Below, in pieces: positions 54,308-63,437 of a DNA stretch of 64,000 nt; positions within the stretch are counted from its first letter, which is position 1; every line of letters begins with the position of its first letter. The DNA is taken from positions 1-64,000 of the forward strand of contig NZ_RBIN01000006.1 in assembly GCF_003633775.1 (NCBI RefSeq), in the 5' to 3' direction. Source of the stretch: Kushneria sinocarnis. GTDB taxonomy: Bacteria; Pseudomonadota; Gammaproteobacteria; Pseudomonadales; Halomonadaceae. The notes under the pieces are model-generated. The model made no database searches. It saw only the letters and a list, made by a program, of their open reading frames with translations, and had not been told where the DNA came from. Made by a program: the position numbers and the translations under genes.

Positions 54308-55537
54308 TCAGCCGCAGACCGGCCGGTGGCCGTTGCCGGCCCGTATGGCCAGATCGAGCGGCGATTGTCCGCGCAGCGCAATGCCTGAAAGCCCCAGAAA
54401 GCGCGCCAGACGTTCGAGCTCGACACTCAGCGCCGCCCCCACGGCTTCGATGTTCACCCCGGCTTCCGGATGAGAGGCGATCACCTCCAGCAGCCCTTGC
54501 GCCCGATCGGCGCGCAGGTCGAGACGCGCGACCAGGCGGCCATCGTGCATGAACGGCAGCACATAGTAGCCGTGACGGCGCCGGGCGGCGGGCGTATAGA
54601 TTTCGATGCGATAGTGAAAGCCGAACAGCCGGGCCGCCCGGTCACGATCCCACATCATGGGATCAAAGGGGGCCAGCAGCGTCTGCAGCCCGTTCATCGG
54701 CGCAGGCCGCGCCCGGACATGACACCAGGCCTCGCTGGACCAGCCCTCGACGCTGACCGGCTCCAGCAGACGCTGCTCCACCAGTTCATCGATGCGGGCC
54801 CGGGTTTCGCCAGCCCCCAGCCGGAAATAGCGCTGCAGATCCCGGCGGGTCGCCACCCCCATCGCTCCGGCTGCGCGCTCGACCAGCGCGCGCTGGGCAT
54901 CATCCACGGCGGGCGGCGCCTGCTCGACCAGCGCACGCCCCACCACCCGTTCCGGCAGATCATAGACCCGTTCGAAGCTGTTCCTGCGATGCGCGACCAG
55001 GATACGACCACTCCAGAACAGATACTCAAGCGCCGTCTTGCCTTCGCTCCAGCCCCACCAGCTCCCTTGCGAGCGCCCGCCTCCAGCCAGTTCGGACGCC
55101 GCCAGCGGCCCGGCGCGCTCGATCTGCGCCAGCATGGCCTCGATGAAGTCGGGATGCTCGCGCGAAAACCGCTTCAGGCGCCCCCACAGGCCGCCACCGC
55201 CCGCTTCGGCACGCTGCATGCGCCAGCGATAGAGCGGGTAATCCTCGACCGGCAGCAGTGAAGCTTCGTGTCCCCAGTATTCGAACAGTCGACGTCGTGA
55301 CGGCGGCCCCTGATTGAAACCGTCGAGCCGGCTGCGATCATAATCCCCCAGGCGGGAGAAAAGCGGCATATAGTGCGCCCGACACACTACATTGACACTA
55401 TCGATCTGTAGCGCGCCCAGGCGGCGCACCGTACCAAGCAGCTTACGGCCATCAGCCTGCCCTGAACCGGCACTGCGAAATCCCTGGCCCCCGAGTGCCA
55501 GCCGAATGGCCTGGTGCGCTGAAAGGGAGAGCGTCAT
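54308..55537 (-). CDS. YcaQ-type DNA glycosylase (HTH_42 family)
   Basis: A 409-residue winged-helix protein of the HTH_42 (AlkZ/YcaQ) superfamily, which removes bulky or crosslinked bases. The catalytic Q-hydrophobic-D motif is seen as QID in RRLGALQIDSVNVV near residue 45, as in E. coli YcaQ, which unhooks interstrand crosslinks, rather than QxQ of toxin-resistance AlkZ proteins. RLFEYWGHEASLLP and the late FDPMMWDRDRAARLFGF are conserved. ATG 55537 starts after TCCC-type leader; a GTG just upstream is possible. With uvrC, nth and RecBCD it adds to the repair functions in the window. Confidence 0.87.
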   Translation of the reverse strand: MTLSLSAHQAIRLALGGQGFRSAGSGQADGRKLLGTVRRLGALQIDSVNVVCRAHYMPLFSRLGDYDRSRLDGFNQGPPSRRRLFEYWGHEASLLPVEDYPLYRWRMQRAEAGGGGLWGRLKRFSREHPDFIEAMLAQIERAGPLAASELAGGGRSQGSWWGWSEGKTALEYLFWSGRILVAHRRNSFERVYDLPERVVGRALVEQAPPAVDDAQRALVERAAGAMGVATRRDLQRYFRLGAGETRARIDELVEQRLLEPVSVEGWSSEAWCHVRARPAPMNGLQTLLAPFDPMMWDRDRAARLFGFHYRIEIYTPAARRRHGYYVLPFMHDGRLVARLDLRADRAQGLLEVIASHPEAGVNIEAVGAALSVELERLARFLGLSGIALRGQSPLDLAIRAGNGHRPVCG

Positions 55538-55713
55538 GAACACCTCATTGTCGGATCACCGCATCCGGAGCGCACTCCACCGCGGTCATCGAAATGCATG
55601 TGATTGCCCCGTGCCCGCCGCCCGGGCTGAAGCCTGCGTGGCGTGACCCGGCCTGAATGACATTGACGGACCGCCAACCGGCCCCGATGACCGCATCGCC
55701 ATGGAGATTGCCC

Positions 55714-56241
55714 ATGCTTTCGATACTCACCGCCCGGCCACGCCCCACCTTCAGTGCGCTGATACTGGCGCTGACCACGCTGCTCAGCGCCGCTACTGCC
55801 ATAGGCGAGCCGCCCGGGCATCATCGCAGCCCCACCGGCTCCGGCTTCAGCGAGCCCGGCCATCAGGGGCATGGCAGGCCGGGAGACGGCCATGGCCTGC
55901 CGGATGACGCACGCGCCATCTGGATCGGCAGCGCCCTCTATTTTCTGGCCGGCGGCAGCTGGTTCCTGTGGCATGCCGAAACCCGGCGTTACGCTCCGGT
56001 TGTCCCCCCCAGGGCGGTACAGAACACCGGGCCGGAGACCTACGATGTAATTGCCTATCCGGCCCGGGGCCAGAGCGAGGCACAACAGGCCCGGGATCGC
56101 TACGCGTGTCACCGCTGGTCCGTCGGCCAGAGCGGCTTCGATCCGGCCACCACCCTGCAGGCTCCGACCCTCACCCAGTCCAGCACCTATCGTCGGGCGC
56201 TGGCAGCCTGCCTCGAGGGGCACGGCTATACCGCTCGGTAA
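55714..56241 (+). CDS. exported DUF6515-like protein, His-Gly-rich
   Basis: A 175-residue protein with a signal peptide (RPRPTFSALILALTTLLSAA, cleavage near ATA-IG). The mature N-terminus is rich in His, Gly and Pro (PPGHHRSPTGSG, PGHQGHGRPGDGHGLP), suggesting metal binding or a flexible wall-associated region. The C-terminal part has WIGSALYFLAGGSWFLWH and two Cys (RYACHRWSVGQSGFDP, LAACLEGHGY). This layout resembles the DUF6515 family. ATG 55714 has GGAG seven bases upstream; ATG 55687 is also in frame. Confidence 0.72.
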   Translation: MLSILTARPRPTFSALILALTTLLSAATAIGEPPGHHRSPTGSGFSEPGHQGHGRPGDGHGLPDDARAIWIGSALYFLAGGSWFLWHAETRRYAPVVPPRAVQNTGPETYDVIAYPARGQSEAQQARDRYACHRWSVGQSGFDPATTLQAPTLTQSSTYRRALAACLEGHGYTAR

Positions 56242-56251
56242 ACGGATACCT

Positions 56252-56752
56252 TCAGGGCGTTCCCTGCTGCGATGCGGGGCGCAGCAGCAGTTCGCCCTCG
56301 ATGGCGGTAAACCGATCGGCAGCACGAATCAGCGTATCGGCACTCAGCGCGCGAACACCAAAGACATCGACCCGGCAGGCATGCCGTTCGCGCAGTCGCT
56401 TCACCAGAAGGTCGAAATCGCCATCGCCGGAGGCGAGCACCACGCGGTCGACCTGCGCCGCGGCCTCGACCGCATCCAGTGCAATGCCGACATCCCAGTC
56501 TCCCTTGCTGGAACCGTCACGGCGCTGAATGTAGGGCTTGAGACAGACTTCGAAACCGGTTTCGCGCAGGATATCCTGAAAGCGGCGCTGGCGTTCATCT
56601 CCCCGATCAATGGCATAGGCCCGCGCCATGACGACGTCATCATTCCCCGCCATGGCACGCCACAGGTTCGGATAACTGACATGACAGCCGAAGGCCTGAC
56701 GCGCCGTGTAATATAGATTCTGAATATCCACCAGCAGTGCAACACGGCTCAT
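56252..56752 (-). CDS. NYN-domain (LabA/DUF88) protein
   Basis: A 166-residue PIN-like ribonuclease-fold protein. The three acidic segments are present: LLVDIQNLYY at the N-terminus, DWDVGIALDAVEAA mid-chain and LASGDGDFDLLVKRL later. These are the expected metal ligands of the NYN family, and a role in RNA cleavage is likely, though stand-alone LabA-type members are poorly studied. Its C-terminus ends 11 bases from the DUF6515-like stop (convergent). ATG 56752. Confidence 0.85.
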   Translation of the reverse strand: MSRVALLVDIQNLYYTARQAFGCHVSYPNLWRAMAGNDDVVMARAYAIDRGDERQRRFQDILRETGFEVCLKPYIQRRDGSSKGDWDVGIALDAVEAAAQVDRVVLASGDGDFDLLVKRLRERHACRVDVFGVRALSADTLIRAADRFTAIEGELLLRPASQQGTP

Positions 56753-56790
56753 GCAACTCTCGATTTGAAGAAAGATAACGGTATAAAAAA

Positions 56791-57402
56791 TCAGTCGGGA
56801 GATGATAGACCCAGATCCGCCGGATAATCCACGTCACGGTGGATACCGGGATCAGACACCGGGACATCAACCACCCGCTCGCGATAGCGTCGGATCACCT
56901 CGCGGCCGCCGGTGTCCCCGCCCTGCTCCGCCAGCAGCGGCCAGAAATCGCGACCGAACAGGACCGGATGACCGGGGCGCCCGTCATGCGCGGGACGCGT
57001 GATTGTTCGTGCCTCGGTTCGCGCCACCAGGGTCTCCAGTGTGTCGCGGGCAAGCCATGGCATGTCGCCCAGCAGTACCGCCAGCGCCTGCGCGGAGGGT
57101 GTGGCCGCTCTTGACAGCAGTGCCGTCACACCGGTCGCCAGACTGGCCCCCATGCCCTCATCGGCCCGTTCGGCGTGCACCAGGCTGACCCGGGGCGGCA
57201 GCGCCAGGGTATTGAACGCTTCTTCCCGGCGCACCACCAGCAGGATCTCGTCGAACACCGGGGTCAGCGACTCCAGCGTGGCGACCAGCAGCGGTCGACC
57301 ATCGGCGAGGCGCGCCAGACGCTTGTCACTGCCGAACCGGCGGCCGCGCCCGGCTGCCAGTACCAGCGCCACCGCCCGGTGGCGCGAGGCCTCAGGCGAC
57401 AT
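56791..57402 (-). CDS. MocA-like nucleotidyltransferase (molybdenum cofactor cytidylyltransferase family)
   Basis: A 203-residue NTP transferase with AVALVLAAGRGRRFGSDKRLA, the nucleotide-binding loop, and LGDMPWLARDTLETL, the metal-binding Asp. This pattern fits MocA, which converts Mo-molybdopterin to its cytosine dinucleotide form for xanthine-dehydrogenase-like enzymes. The start at 57402 overlaps the XdhC-like gene by 11 bases, typical of such pairs. No molybdenum hydroxylase is within the window, so the target enzyme lies elsewhere. Confidence 0.83.
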   Translation of the reverse strand: MSPEASRHRAVALVLAAGRGRRFGSDKRLARLADGRPLLVATLESLTPVFDEILLVVRREEAFNTLALPPRVSLVHAERADEGMGASLATGVTALLSRAATPSAQALAVLLGDMPWLARDTLETLVARTEARTITRPAHDGRPGHPVLFGRDFWPLLAEQGGDTGGREVIRRYRERVVDVPVSDPGIHRDVDYPADLGLSSPD

Positions 57403-58417
57403 CAGTCTCGCCTGTGGTGGCATGCTCCGTGAGCGGCGCGCCACGGCCATTGAAGATGCGCATGACATCGGCCACCACCGACAGCGCAATCTCGGCGGGT
57501 GCCTTGCTGCCCAGATCCAGGCCGATCGGCATATGAATACGCTCGATGTCGGCCTCGCTCAGGCCGCCGGATCGTGCCAGCCGTTCGGCCCGGCGCTGCG
57601 AGGTACGCTGCGAGCCCATCACGCCGATATAAAAGGCCGGCGTGCGCACGGCCTCGATCATGGCCAGATCATCGATCCGCGGGTCGTGGGTCAGCGCCAC
57701 CACTGCGGTGGCCTCGTGACAGCCACCGGAGGCAATGAACAGCGAGGGCAGTACCGCCTGCACCTCGATGCCCTCGGCCTGCTCGCTGGCGAGAAAGTCA
57801 CGGCGCACCTCATCACGCGCATCACAGACAATCACCTCATAGCCCAGCGCCCGGGCAAACTGCGCACAATAGCCGGCCACGGGCGAGATGCCTGCCAGAA
57901 TCATGCGCAGTGCCGGGCCGATCCGGATCATGATCGTCCCCTGCTCGCCCTCGCGCTCGACCGCCGGCCCACCGGTGCTCTCGTCCAGCACCACGCGATA
58001 ACGTCCGCTGATCGGCTCGACCCGCCGGATCAGCCGTTTCTGCCCCAGCAGGGTGGCCTCCAGCACTTCCAGATGGGTGATCAGCTCATCACTCACCTCA
58101 CGCCGCTCGACCAGCACTTCGAGAATACCGCCGCAGGGCAGCTGCAGCCGCTGGCTCTCCTCCTGACTCTCGCCATAGCGCACGATCGACACCGGCTGCT
58201 GAAAGGCGCCGTCCTGCAGGCTTTCGATAAAGGCATCCTCGACACACCCGCCCGAGAGCGAGCCCACGTACTCCCCGCTTCCCTGCGCGACCAGCATCGA
58301 TCCGGGCGCGCGCGGCGAGGAGCCATAGGTCGAAAGCACCGTACACAGCCAGATGGTCTCTCCCGCGCGCGCCCAGGCCAGCGCCCGGGAAATCACCTGA
58401 AGATCAAGATGACGCAT
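57392..58417 (-). CDS. XdhC-family molybdoenzyme maturation protein
   Basis: A 341-residue XdhC/CoxI protein. The first CoxI domain has GSSPRAPGSMLVAQ and GSLSGGCVEDAFIE; the second has a Rossmann-type XdhC_C domain with LTHDPRIDDLAMIEA and GVMGSQRTSQRRAERL and PIGLDLGSKAPAEIALSVVADV. Such proteins bind the Mo cofactor and help sulfurate and insert it. Overlaps mocA; together they serve a xanthine dehydrogenase or CO-dehydrogenase-type enzyme not encoded here. ATG 58417. Confidence 0.88.
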   Translation of the reverse strand: MRHLDLQVISRALAWARAGETIWLCTVLSTYGSSPRAPGSMLVAQGSGEYVGSLSGGCVEDAFIESLQDGAFQQPVSIVRYGESQEESQRLQLPCGGILEVLVERREVSDELITHLEVLEATLLGQKRLIRRVEPISGRYRVVLDESTGGPAVEREGEQGTIMIRIGPALRMILAGISPVAGYCAQFARALGYEVIVCDARDEVRRDFLASEQAEGIEVQAVLPSLFIASGGCHEATAVVALTHDPRIDDLAMIEAVRTPAFYIGVMGSQRTSQRRAERLARSGGLSEADIERIHMPIGLDLGSKAPAEIALSVVADVMRIFNGRGAPLTEHATTGETDVA

Positions 58418-58554
58418 ACCCTGTTGTCTCCAAAATCTGCCGGTCCACAGTTGCGGACCCTGCTTCCCCGTTCGAATTCCTTCAGTGTAGTCGTGCGCCG
58501 AGACGGGCGTCATCTGCCGGCGACGCGGGCTGCCGGTTTTTCGGCATCAGCCCG

Positions 58555-59748
58555 TCATGAAGCCGCTTCGCGCCCCCGATGACGCTTCAGCATCGCCAGG
58601 GCGACCAGCGTCAGCAGCACCACAATGGCCGCAAAGAGCGTGGCCGCGATCCGGATCCCGGCCAGCATGGTAACCAGCCCGATACCGACGATCGGCAGCG
58701 AAATGGCGACATAGAACACCACGAACAGGGTCGAGGCGACGCTGGCACGCTGTGCCGCAGGACTGGCGGCAGAGACGCTGCCCATGCCGGCCCGGAACAC
58801 GATACCCTGGCCGGCACCGGCCACCAGGGCACCGATCACCAGTAGCGCCATGCTCGCCAGCATGATACTGGCACCGACCAGCGCCGCGCCCACGGCCAGC
58901 ACCCGACATCCCGATGCCAGCTCGATGCGCCGGGGATAACGGGTCTGCAGCGCCTGGCCTGCGATCGAGCCAATGAACAGCAGCAGTACGACGCCGCCGA
59001 TGACCGCCCCGTTATGAATGTCGAGCACCCCGCCGACAAAGGCCGGGGCACTGGCCGTGAACAGCCCGAGCACGTTGAAACCGGCAAAACCGGCAATGGC
59101 CGCCGGCACGAAGACGCTGCGCACTTCCTCCGGCAGCGCCAGCCGCTGGGGTCTCAGACTGATATCGGCCGGCCGGGTCACGGTTTCCGGAGCCCGCATG
59201 ACCGCCACCATCGCCAGCCCTGTCAGCACCAGGTGGAGGCCGTAACACAGGCGCAGTGACCAGGGCAGATACTCGCCCACCACTCCGGCCAGCAACGGTC
59301 CCAGACCAAGCCCGCCCATGTTGGCGGCGGTGGCAATCAGCGTGGCGTGACGCTGCCAGCGTTCGGGAATCGCCTCGATCACCGCCACCGTCGCCGTACC
59401 GGTAAAGATGCCTGCCGAGATCCCCGAGAGCAGACGACCGACCAGCAACAGCCCGAGCCCCTGCGCCACCAGAAAGCAGAGGCTGCTGAGCAGGGCCACC
59501 CCCAGTCCGGCCAGCAGTACCGGTCGACGTCCCAGCCGATCCGACCAGCGCCCGGTCACGATCAGTGCCGCCATCACGCCCAGCGCATAGGTGGCAAAGA
59601 TCACCGTGATCATCACCTCGGAGAAGCCGTAGCGCTGCTGATAGATCGGATAAAGCGGTGTCGGCAGGGTGGTGCCTACCATGGTGACCAGAAAGGCCAG
59701 GGTGATGGCCAGCCAGCCCCGTGACATCGCGGAGGTCCTGTCGGTCAT
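58555..59748 (-). CDS. MFS transporter
   Basis: A 397-residue major facilitator with twelve predicted spans and the GRWSDRLGRRPVLLAG loop motif. SRGWLAITLAFLVTMVGTTLPTPLYPIYQ is the typical N-terminus of the drug-exporter-like MFS group also including purine-efflux homologues. ATG 59748 follows AAGGAC. The location behind mocA-xdhC may hint at a purine-related substrate but this is only association. Cytosolic C-terminus basic. Confidence 0.86.
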   Translation of the reverse strand: MTDRTSAMSRGWLAITLAFLVTMVGTTLPTPLYPIYQQRYGFSEVMITVIFATYALGVMAALIVTGRWSDRLGRRPVLLAGLGVALLSSLCFLVAQGLGLLLVGRLLSGISAGIFTGTATVAVIEAIPERWQRHATLIATAANMGGLGLGPLLAGVVGEYLPWSLRLCYGLHLVLTGLAMVAVMRAPETVTRPADISLRPQRLALPEEVRSVFVPAAIAGFAGFNVLGLFTASAPAFVGGVLDIHNGAVIGGVVLLLFIGSIAGQALQTRYPRRIELASGCRVLAVGAALVGASIMLASMALLVIGALVAGAGQGIVFRAGMGSVSAASPAAQRASVASTLFVVFYVAISLPIVGIGLVTMLAGIRIAATLFAAIVVLLTLVALAMLKRHRGREAAS

Positions 59749-59813
59749 GAAGTCCTTCCCGTGTTCGCCGGGCCGGGACTGCCGGAGTGACCCGGCTACC
59801 CCGGACGAAAGTG

Positions 59814-62800
59814 TCAGTCGCCACCGGCCAGCAGGCGCACCGCAGCATGAAAATCGCCGTAGAGCGCCTGAAGATGGGTTTCGAAACCGGCCTGATAAAG
59901 CTGCTCGAAGGTCGGCCACAGCTCGCCCAGTACAGGTTCACGGCTACGCAGTGCGGCACGTCCGTTGAAGTCATCCTCTTCATAGTGCCGGCGAGCGCGC
60001 TCCAGCGCCTCGTCCTGCCCCTCTCCCGCGGCACCGGGCGCGATATTCGCAAGATAGACGAAGGCCAGCTCGGGATGGGCCGGCATCGGGTGACAGTAGG
60101 CCTGCCACCACCGGGTCAGCAGGCGGGACAGGCACTGCTGCGCCTGGGCCGGTTCGGGCGGGGACAGACGCAGCACCCGATCCTCGAAGACCAGCCCGAT
60201 GTGCAGGGGCCGGCCCCGGGCGGTCACGGCCTGCTGCATCAGCCAGGCGCGCAACAGTCGAGCCGGCTTGCCGTACTGGATCAGCCTGCCGGCCCGGTCG
60301 CAGCGCAGATGACCGAAATGGGCCGGCGCCAGCGCCCACCACCACAGCCGCCCCTCGCCGTCATGATGCAGATCGTCAATGCGCTCCTCGAGATACAGCC
60401 CATTGGGCTCCTGCGCGCGCCACTGCACTCCCACGGGCTCGGCAGGCGTCAGCCCGTTCATACCCTCCTGCCAGCACGCCAGCTGGGCGTTGAGCGGCGG
60501 CAGCAGCGAGGCCATCAGCTGGCTGCCGAACCCCAGTGCCGGCAAGCGGCCTGCCATCCGGAACGACTCGGCAGCACGCTCCAGTGAGGGCGCTCCCTGG
60601 CGGACCGAATCGAGCAGTGAGCGCTTGAGCTCGAAGCGATCCAGGCCCTCCAGGGCAAAGGGCTCGGCATCATCCACCGGTGCCTTCGGCAGCTGAAAGT
60701 GGATCCCCAGCCGATCGCCCAGCGCGAGCGCCGCAGGCTGGCGCAGCAGTCGTGTCAGGGCATCGAGATCGAGCGGCTCGGCCGGCAGTTCGAAGGTGTC
60801 TTCGATCCTGTCGGCGGCCGGTGGTGCCACACCGGCATGTACCCTCTCCCAGGCATGCTCGTAGGTAAAAAGATCCGCGCCGGGCTCGAAATAGCGTTCG
60901 GCAAACGGCTGCAGCGGATGTTCCGTGATCAGCCGCCGCCGCAGTGCCTGATCATGATCGTTCTCCGCAGGATCGACCTGCCAGCCCAGCGAGAGGGTAT
61001 CGAGCAGCTCGCTGACCAGAATCGACGGCGGCCGGGGCGTGTTGTCGCGCTGATCACGCCCCACCCAGGAGATCGTCAGCTGCTCGCGGGTCGCCAGCAG
61101 CGCTTCGAGAAACAGATAGCGGTCATCGTCGCGCCGCGAGCGATCGCCGCTGCGATGACGCTGAACCATCAGATCGAAATCCTGTGGCAGCCGTACCCTG
61201 GGATAATCGCCATCGTTCATGCCCAGCAGCCAGGTCTTGCGAAACGGAATCGCCCGCATCGGCATCAGCGTGGCGAAGTTGACCCGCCCGGCCAGAAAGC
61301 GCTGTGACAGCCCGCCATCGTCGAGTTCACCGGTCAGCGCATCGCGCACCACCGACAGCGGCAGCATGGCGTCGAAACAGGCATGACGGCAGGCCTCGAG
61401 CCAGCTCTCGATTGCCCGCTCGAAGCGCTCGCGAATGTCGAACTCGTGCTGCTCCTCGGGCGCGATCAGACTATCGAGCAGCGTGGTAAGCCGCTCCCCC
61501 CAGGTAACCGGATCGGTCGGCGTTGCCATCTCCCGGCGCAACCCTTCCAGGGTCCTGACCAGCGAGGCCAGCCGCCCGGCCAGATCCGCCTCGAGCCCAC
61601 CGATCTCGTCATAGGCGGCAATCCCATCGAAATCCGCCTCGCCCATGGCATAGCCCAGCAGCATACGCTCCAGCCCGAAGCGCCAGGTATTGCCATGCAG
61701 CCCGGGCAGCCCCAGCGCCGCGCGGTGCTCGCCGTCCAGCCCCCAGCGCACACCGCTGCCCTGCAGCCAGCGCTGCAGCGTTTCCAGTTCACGGGTGCGA
61801 ATATCAAACCGGCGCCGGAAGGCCGGCACATCCAGCCAGTCCAGCAGCTCGGTGACCCCCAGCCGTCGCTCCGGCAGCTCCAGCAGTGCCAGCAGACACT
61901 GCATCAGCGGATCGGCTTCGGAGGTCAGCCGATCGGCCACGGTAAACGGGATGTAGCGCGGATCATCGCTCGGCACCTGCCCGAAGACCGCTTCGATGAA
62001 GGGCGCGTAACGGTCAATATCCGGCACCATCACCACGATGTCACGCGGCTTGAGGGTGGCATCGCGTTCGAAGGCATCGAGCAGCTGATCATGCAGGATC
62101 TCGACTTCGCGCATCGGCGAGTGCGCCGAGGTCAGCGTGAGTGACTCGTCATCGGCCGCCAGGCTACGCCGCCCCGCCTGCTCGGTGCGCTCGGCGGGAT
62201 GTTCGAGATCGAGGATATCCTGCTGCAGCTGATGGAGCAGCGGTGCGTGCTCTCCCTGCTCGACCCGGTCACGAAATACATCGTGCTCCAGATCGAAGGC
62301 ATTATCCGCCTCGAACTCGTAGAGCGCCTCGATGAAATCACGACCGTGCGCGCCCCAGCTGGCCAGCAGCGGATTGGCACGCAGATGCAGGGTCTGCTCA
62401 TCAAGGCCGGTCAGCCGGGGATGCTCGGCGTGACGCTGGCGATGGGTTTCGGCGCGCATCCGGGCCCGCAGTACTTCCCGGTCGGCCACGATGTCACCCC
62501 AGTAATACCGGCAGGGGTTGGCGATCATCAGCACCACATCCATCACCCCGGAAAGGGCATGCAAGGCTTCCAGCAGCTGATGCGGCAGTGCCGAGACCCC
62601 AAACACCACCAGCCGCGGTGGCAGCAGCGACGGCCGCTCGGTCAGTTCCCGGCTGGCCTGCAGAAAGCGGTCATGCAGTGCCGCACGATGACAAGAGCGC
62701 TCCGCCGGCGCGGCATCCTCGAGCAGCGCCTGCCACAGTCGCGGCTGCCAGGCCTCCTCCTCCGGCAGATCGGCCGGGGCCGTTTCTCCCCGCCCCCAGG

Positions 62801-63284
62801 CGGTGATCCAGTCGGGCCGATAGACCAGATACTGGTCGAACAGATCGGCCAGTCGTCCCGCAAGCTGATAGCACTTGCGATCACCACAGGCAACACCATC
62901 CGCCTGCGCAGGCGTCGTGTCGCGCGGCAGCTCATCGGCCAGGTAGTGCGCCAGTGGCGCAAACTCGGGCTCATCGAGCAGCTGCGGCAGCAGGCGCATC
63001 AGACGCCAGGTCAGCGGTCGCTTGTCGAAGGGGGACTGCTCGGGAATCTCGCTGCCGAGCACGGCACGATAGGCCCGCCACACGAAACTCGAGGGCAGCG
63101 GAAAATCGTTGGCGGCCGCGACGCCCAGCTGCTCGGCCAGCGAGAGCTGCAGCCACTGGGCCATGCCGTTGGATTGCACCAGGAAGGTTTCATTATCCAG
63201 CGCTGCCAGTGGCTGCCGGGTCGACAGCGACACCGCCAGATCACGCAGATCCTCGAGATGGTTGGCATGCAGAACGGTAAACAA
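59814..63284 (-). CDS. recC: exodeoxyribonuclease V gamma subunit (RecC)
   Basis: Structural subunit of RecBCD that recognises Chi and splits the strands. The 1156-residue protein is close to E. coli RecC (1122). The start MFTVLHANHLEDLRDLAV, the early LVQSNGMAQWLQLSLAEQLG and the RKTWLLGMNDGDYPRV segment near residue 690 are RecC signatures; the fold is an inactive helicase. It is separated from recB-recD by about 13.8 kb of unrelated genes on both strands, so it is transcribed independently, unlike the tight recC-recB-recD clusters seen in many species. Confidence 0.95.
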   Translation of the reverse strand: MFTVLHANHLEDLRDLAVSLSTRQPLAALDNETFLVQSNGMAQWLQLSLAEQLGVAAANDFPLPSSFVWRAYRAVLGSEIPEQSPFDKRPLTWRLMRLLPQLLDEPEFAPLAHYLADELPRDTTPAQADGVACGDRKCYQLAGRLADLFDQYLVYRPDWITAWGRGETAPADLPEEEAWQPRLWQALLEDAAPAERSCHRAALHDRFLQASRELTERPSLLPPRLVVFGVSALPHQLLEALHALSGVMDVVLMIANPCRYYWGDIVADREVLRARMRAETHRQRHAEHPRLTGLDEQTLHLRANPLLASWGAHGRDFIEALYEFEADNAFDLEHDVFRDRVEQGEHAPLLHQLQQDILDLEHPAERTEQAGRRSLAADDESLTLTSAHSPMREVEILHDQLLDAFERDATLKPRDIVVMVPDIDRYAPFIEAVFGQVPSDDPRYIPFTVADRLTSEADPLMQCLLALLELPERRLGVTELLDWLDVPAFRRRFDIRTRELETLQRWLQGSGVRWGLDGEHRAALGLPGLHGNTWRFGLERMLLGYAMGEADFDGIAAYDEIGGLEADLAGRLASLVRTLEGLRREMATPTDPVTWGERLTTLLDSLIAPEEQHEFDIRERFERAIESWLEACRHACFDAMLPLSVVRDALTGELDDGGLSQRFLAGRVNFATLMPMRAIPFRKTWLLGMNDGDYPRVRLPQDFDLMVQRHRSGDRSRRDDDRYLFLEALLATREQLTISWVGRDQRDNTPRPPSILVSELLDTLSLGWQVDPAENDHDQALRRRLITEHPLQPFAERYFEPGADLFTYEHAWERVHAGVAPPAADRIEDTFELPAEPLDLDALTRLLRQPAALALGDRLGIHFQLPKAPVDDAEPFALEGLDRFELKRSLLDSVRQGAPSLERAAESFRMAGRLPALGFGSQLMASLLPPLNAQLACWQEGMNGLTPAEPVGVQWRAQEPNGLYLEERIDDLHHDGEGRLWWWALAPAHFGHLRCDRAGRLIQYGKPARLLRAWLMQQAVTARGRPLHIGLVFEDRVLRLSPPEPAQAQQCLSRLLTRWWQAYCHPMPAHPELAFVYLANIAPGAAGEGQDEALERARRHYEEDDFNGRAALRSREPVLGELWPTFEQLYQAGFETHLQALYGDFHAAVRLLAGGD

Positions 63285-63437
63285 TCGCTTCTCCGGCGCG
63301 CTTCAGGGACAGATGACAGCTCTCCCGGAGCAGCGGGGCGAGCAGCACGCCCGCCCCGGGTCCGGCCCGTGGCAGGAGCCGCGATTGTCCGGGGCTGCCC
63401 CGGACACTGCAAGTACCGGTAAGCGCCGGCAGTCGAC

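Noticed and set aside
42229-63284. Prophage or island between recB and recC
   Set aside because: No integrase, transposase, phage gene, tRNA target or flanking repeat was seen; most genes have host-like composition.
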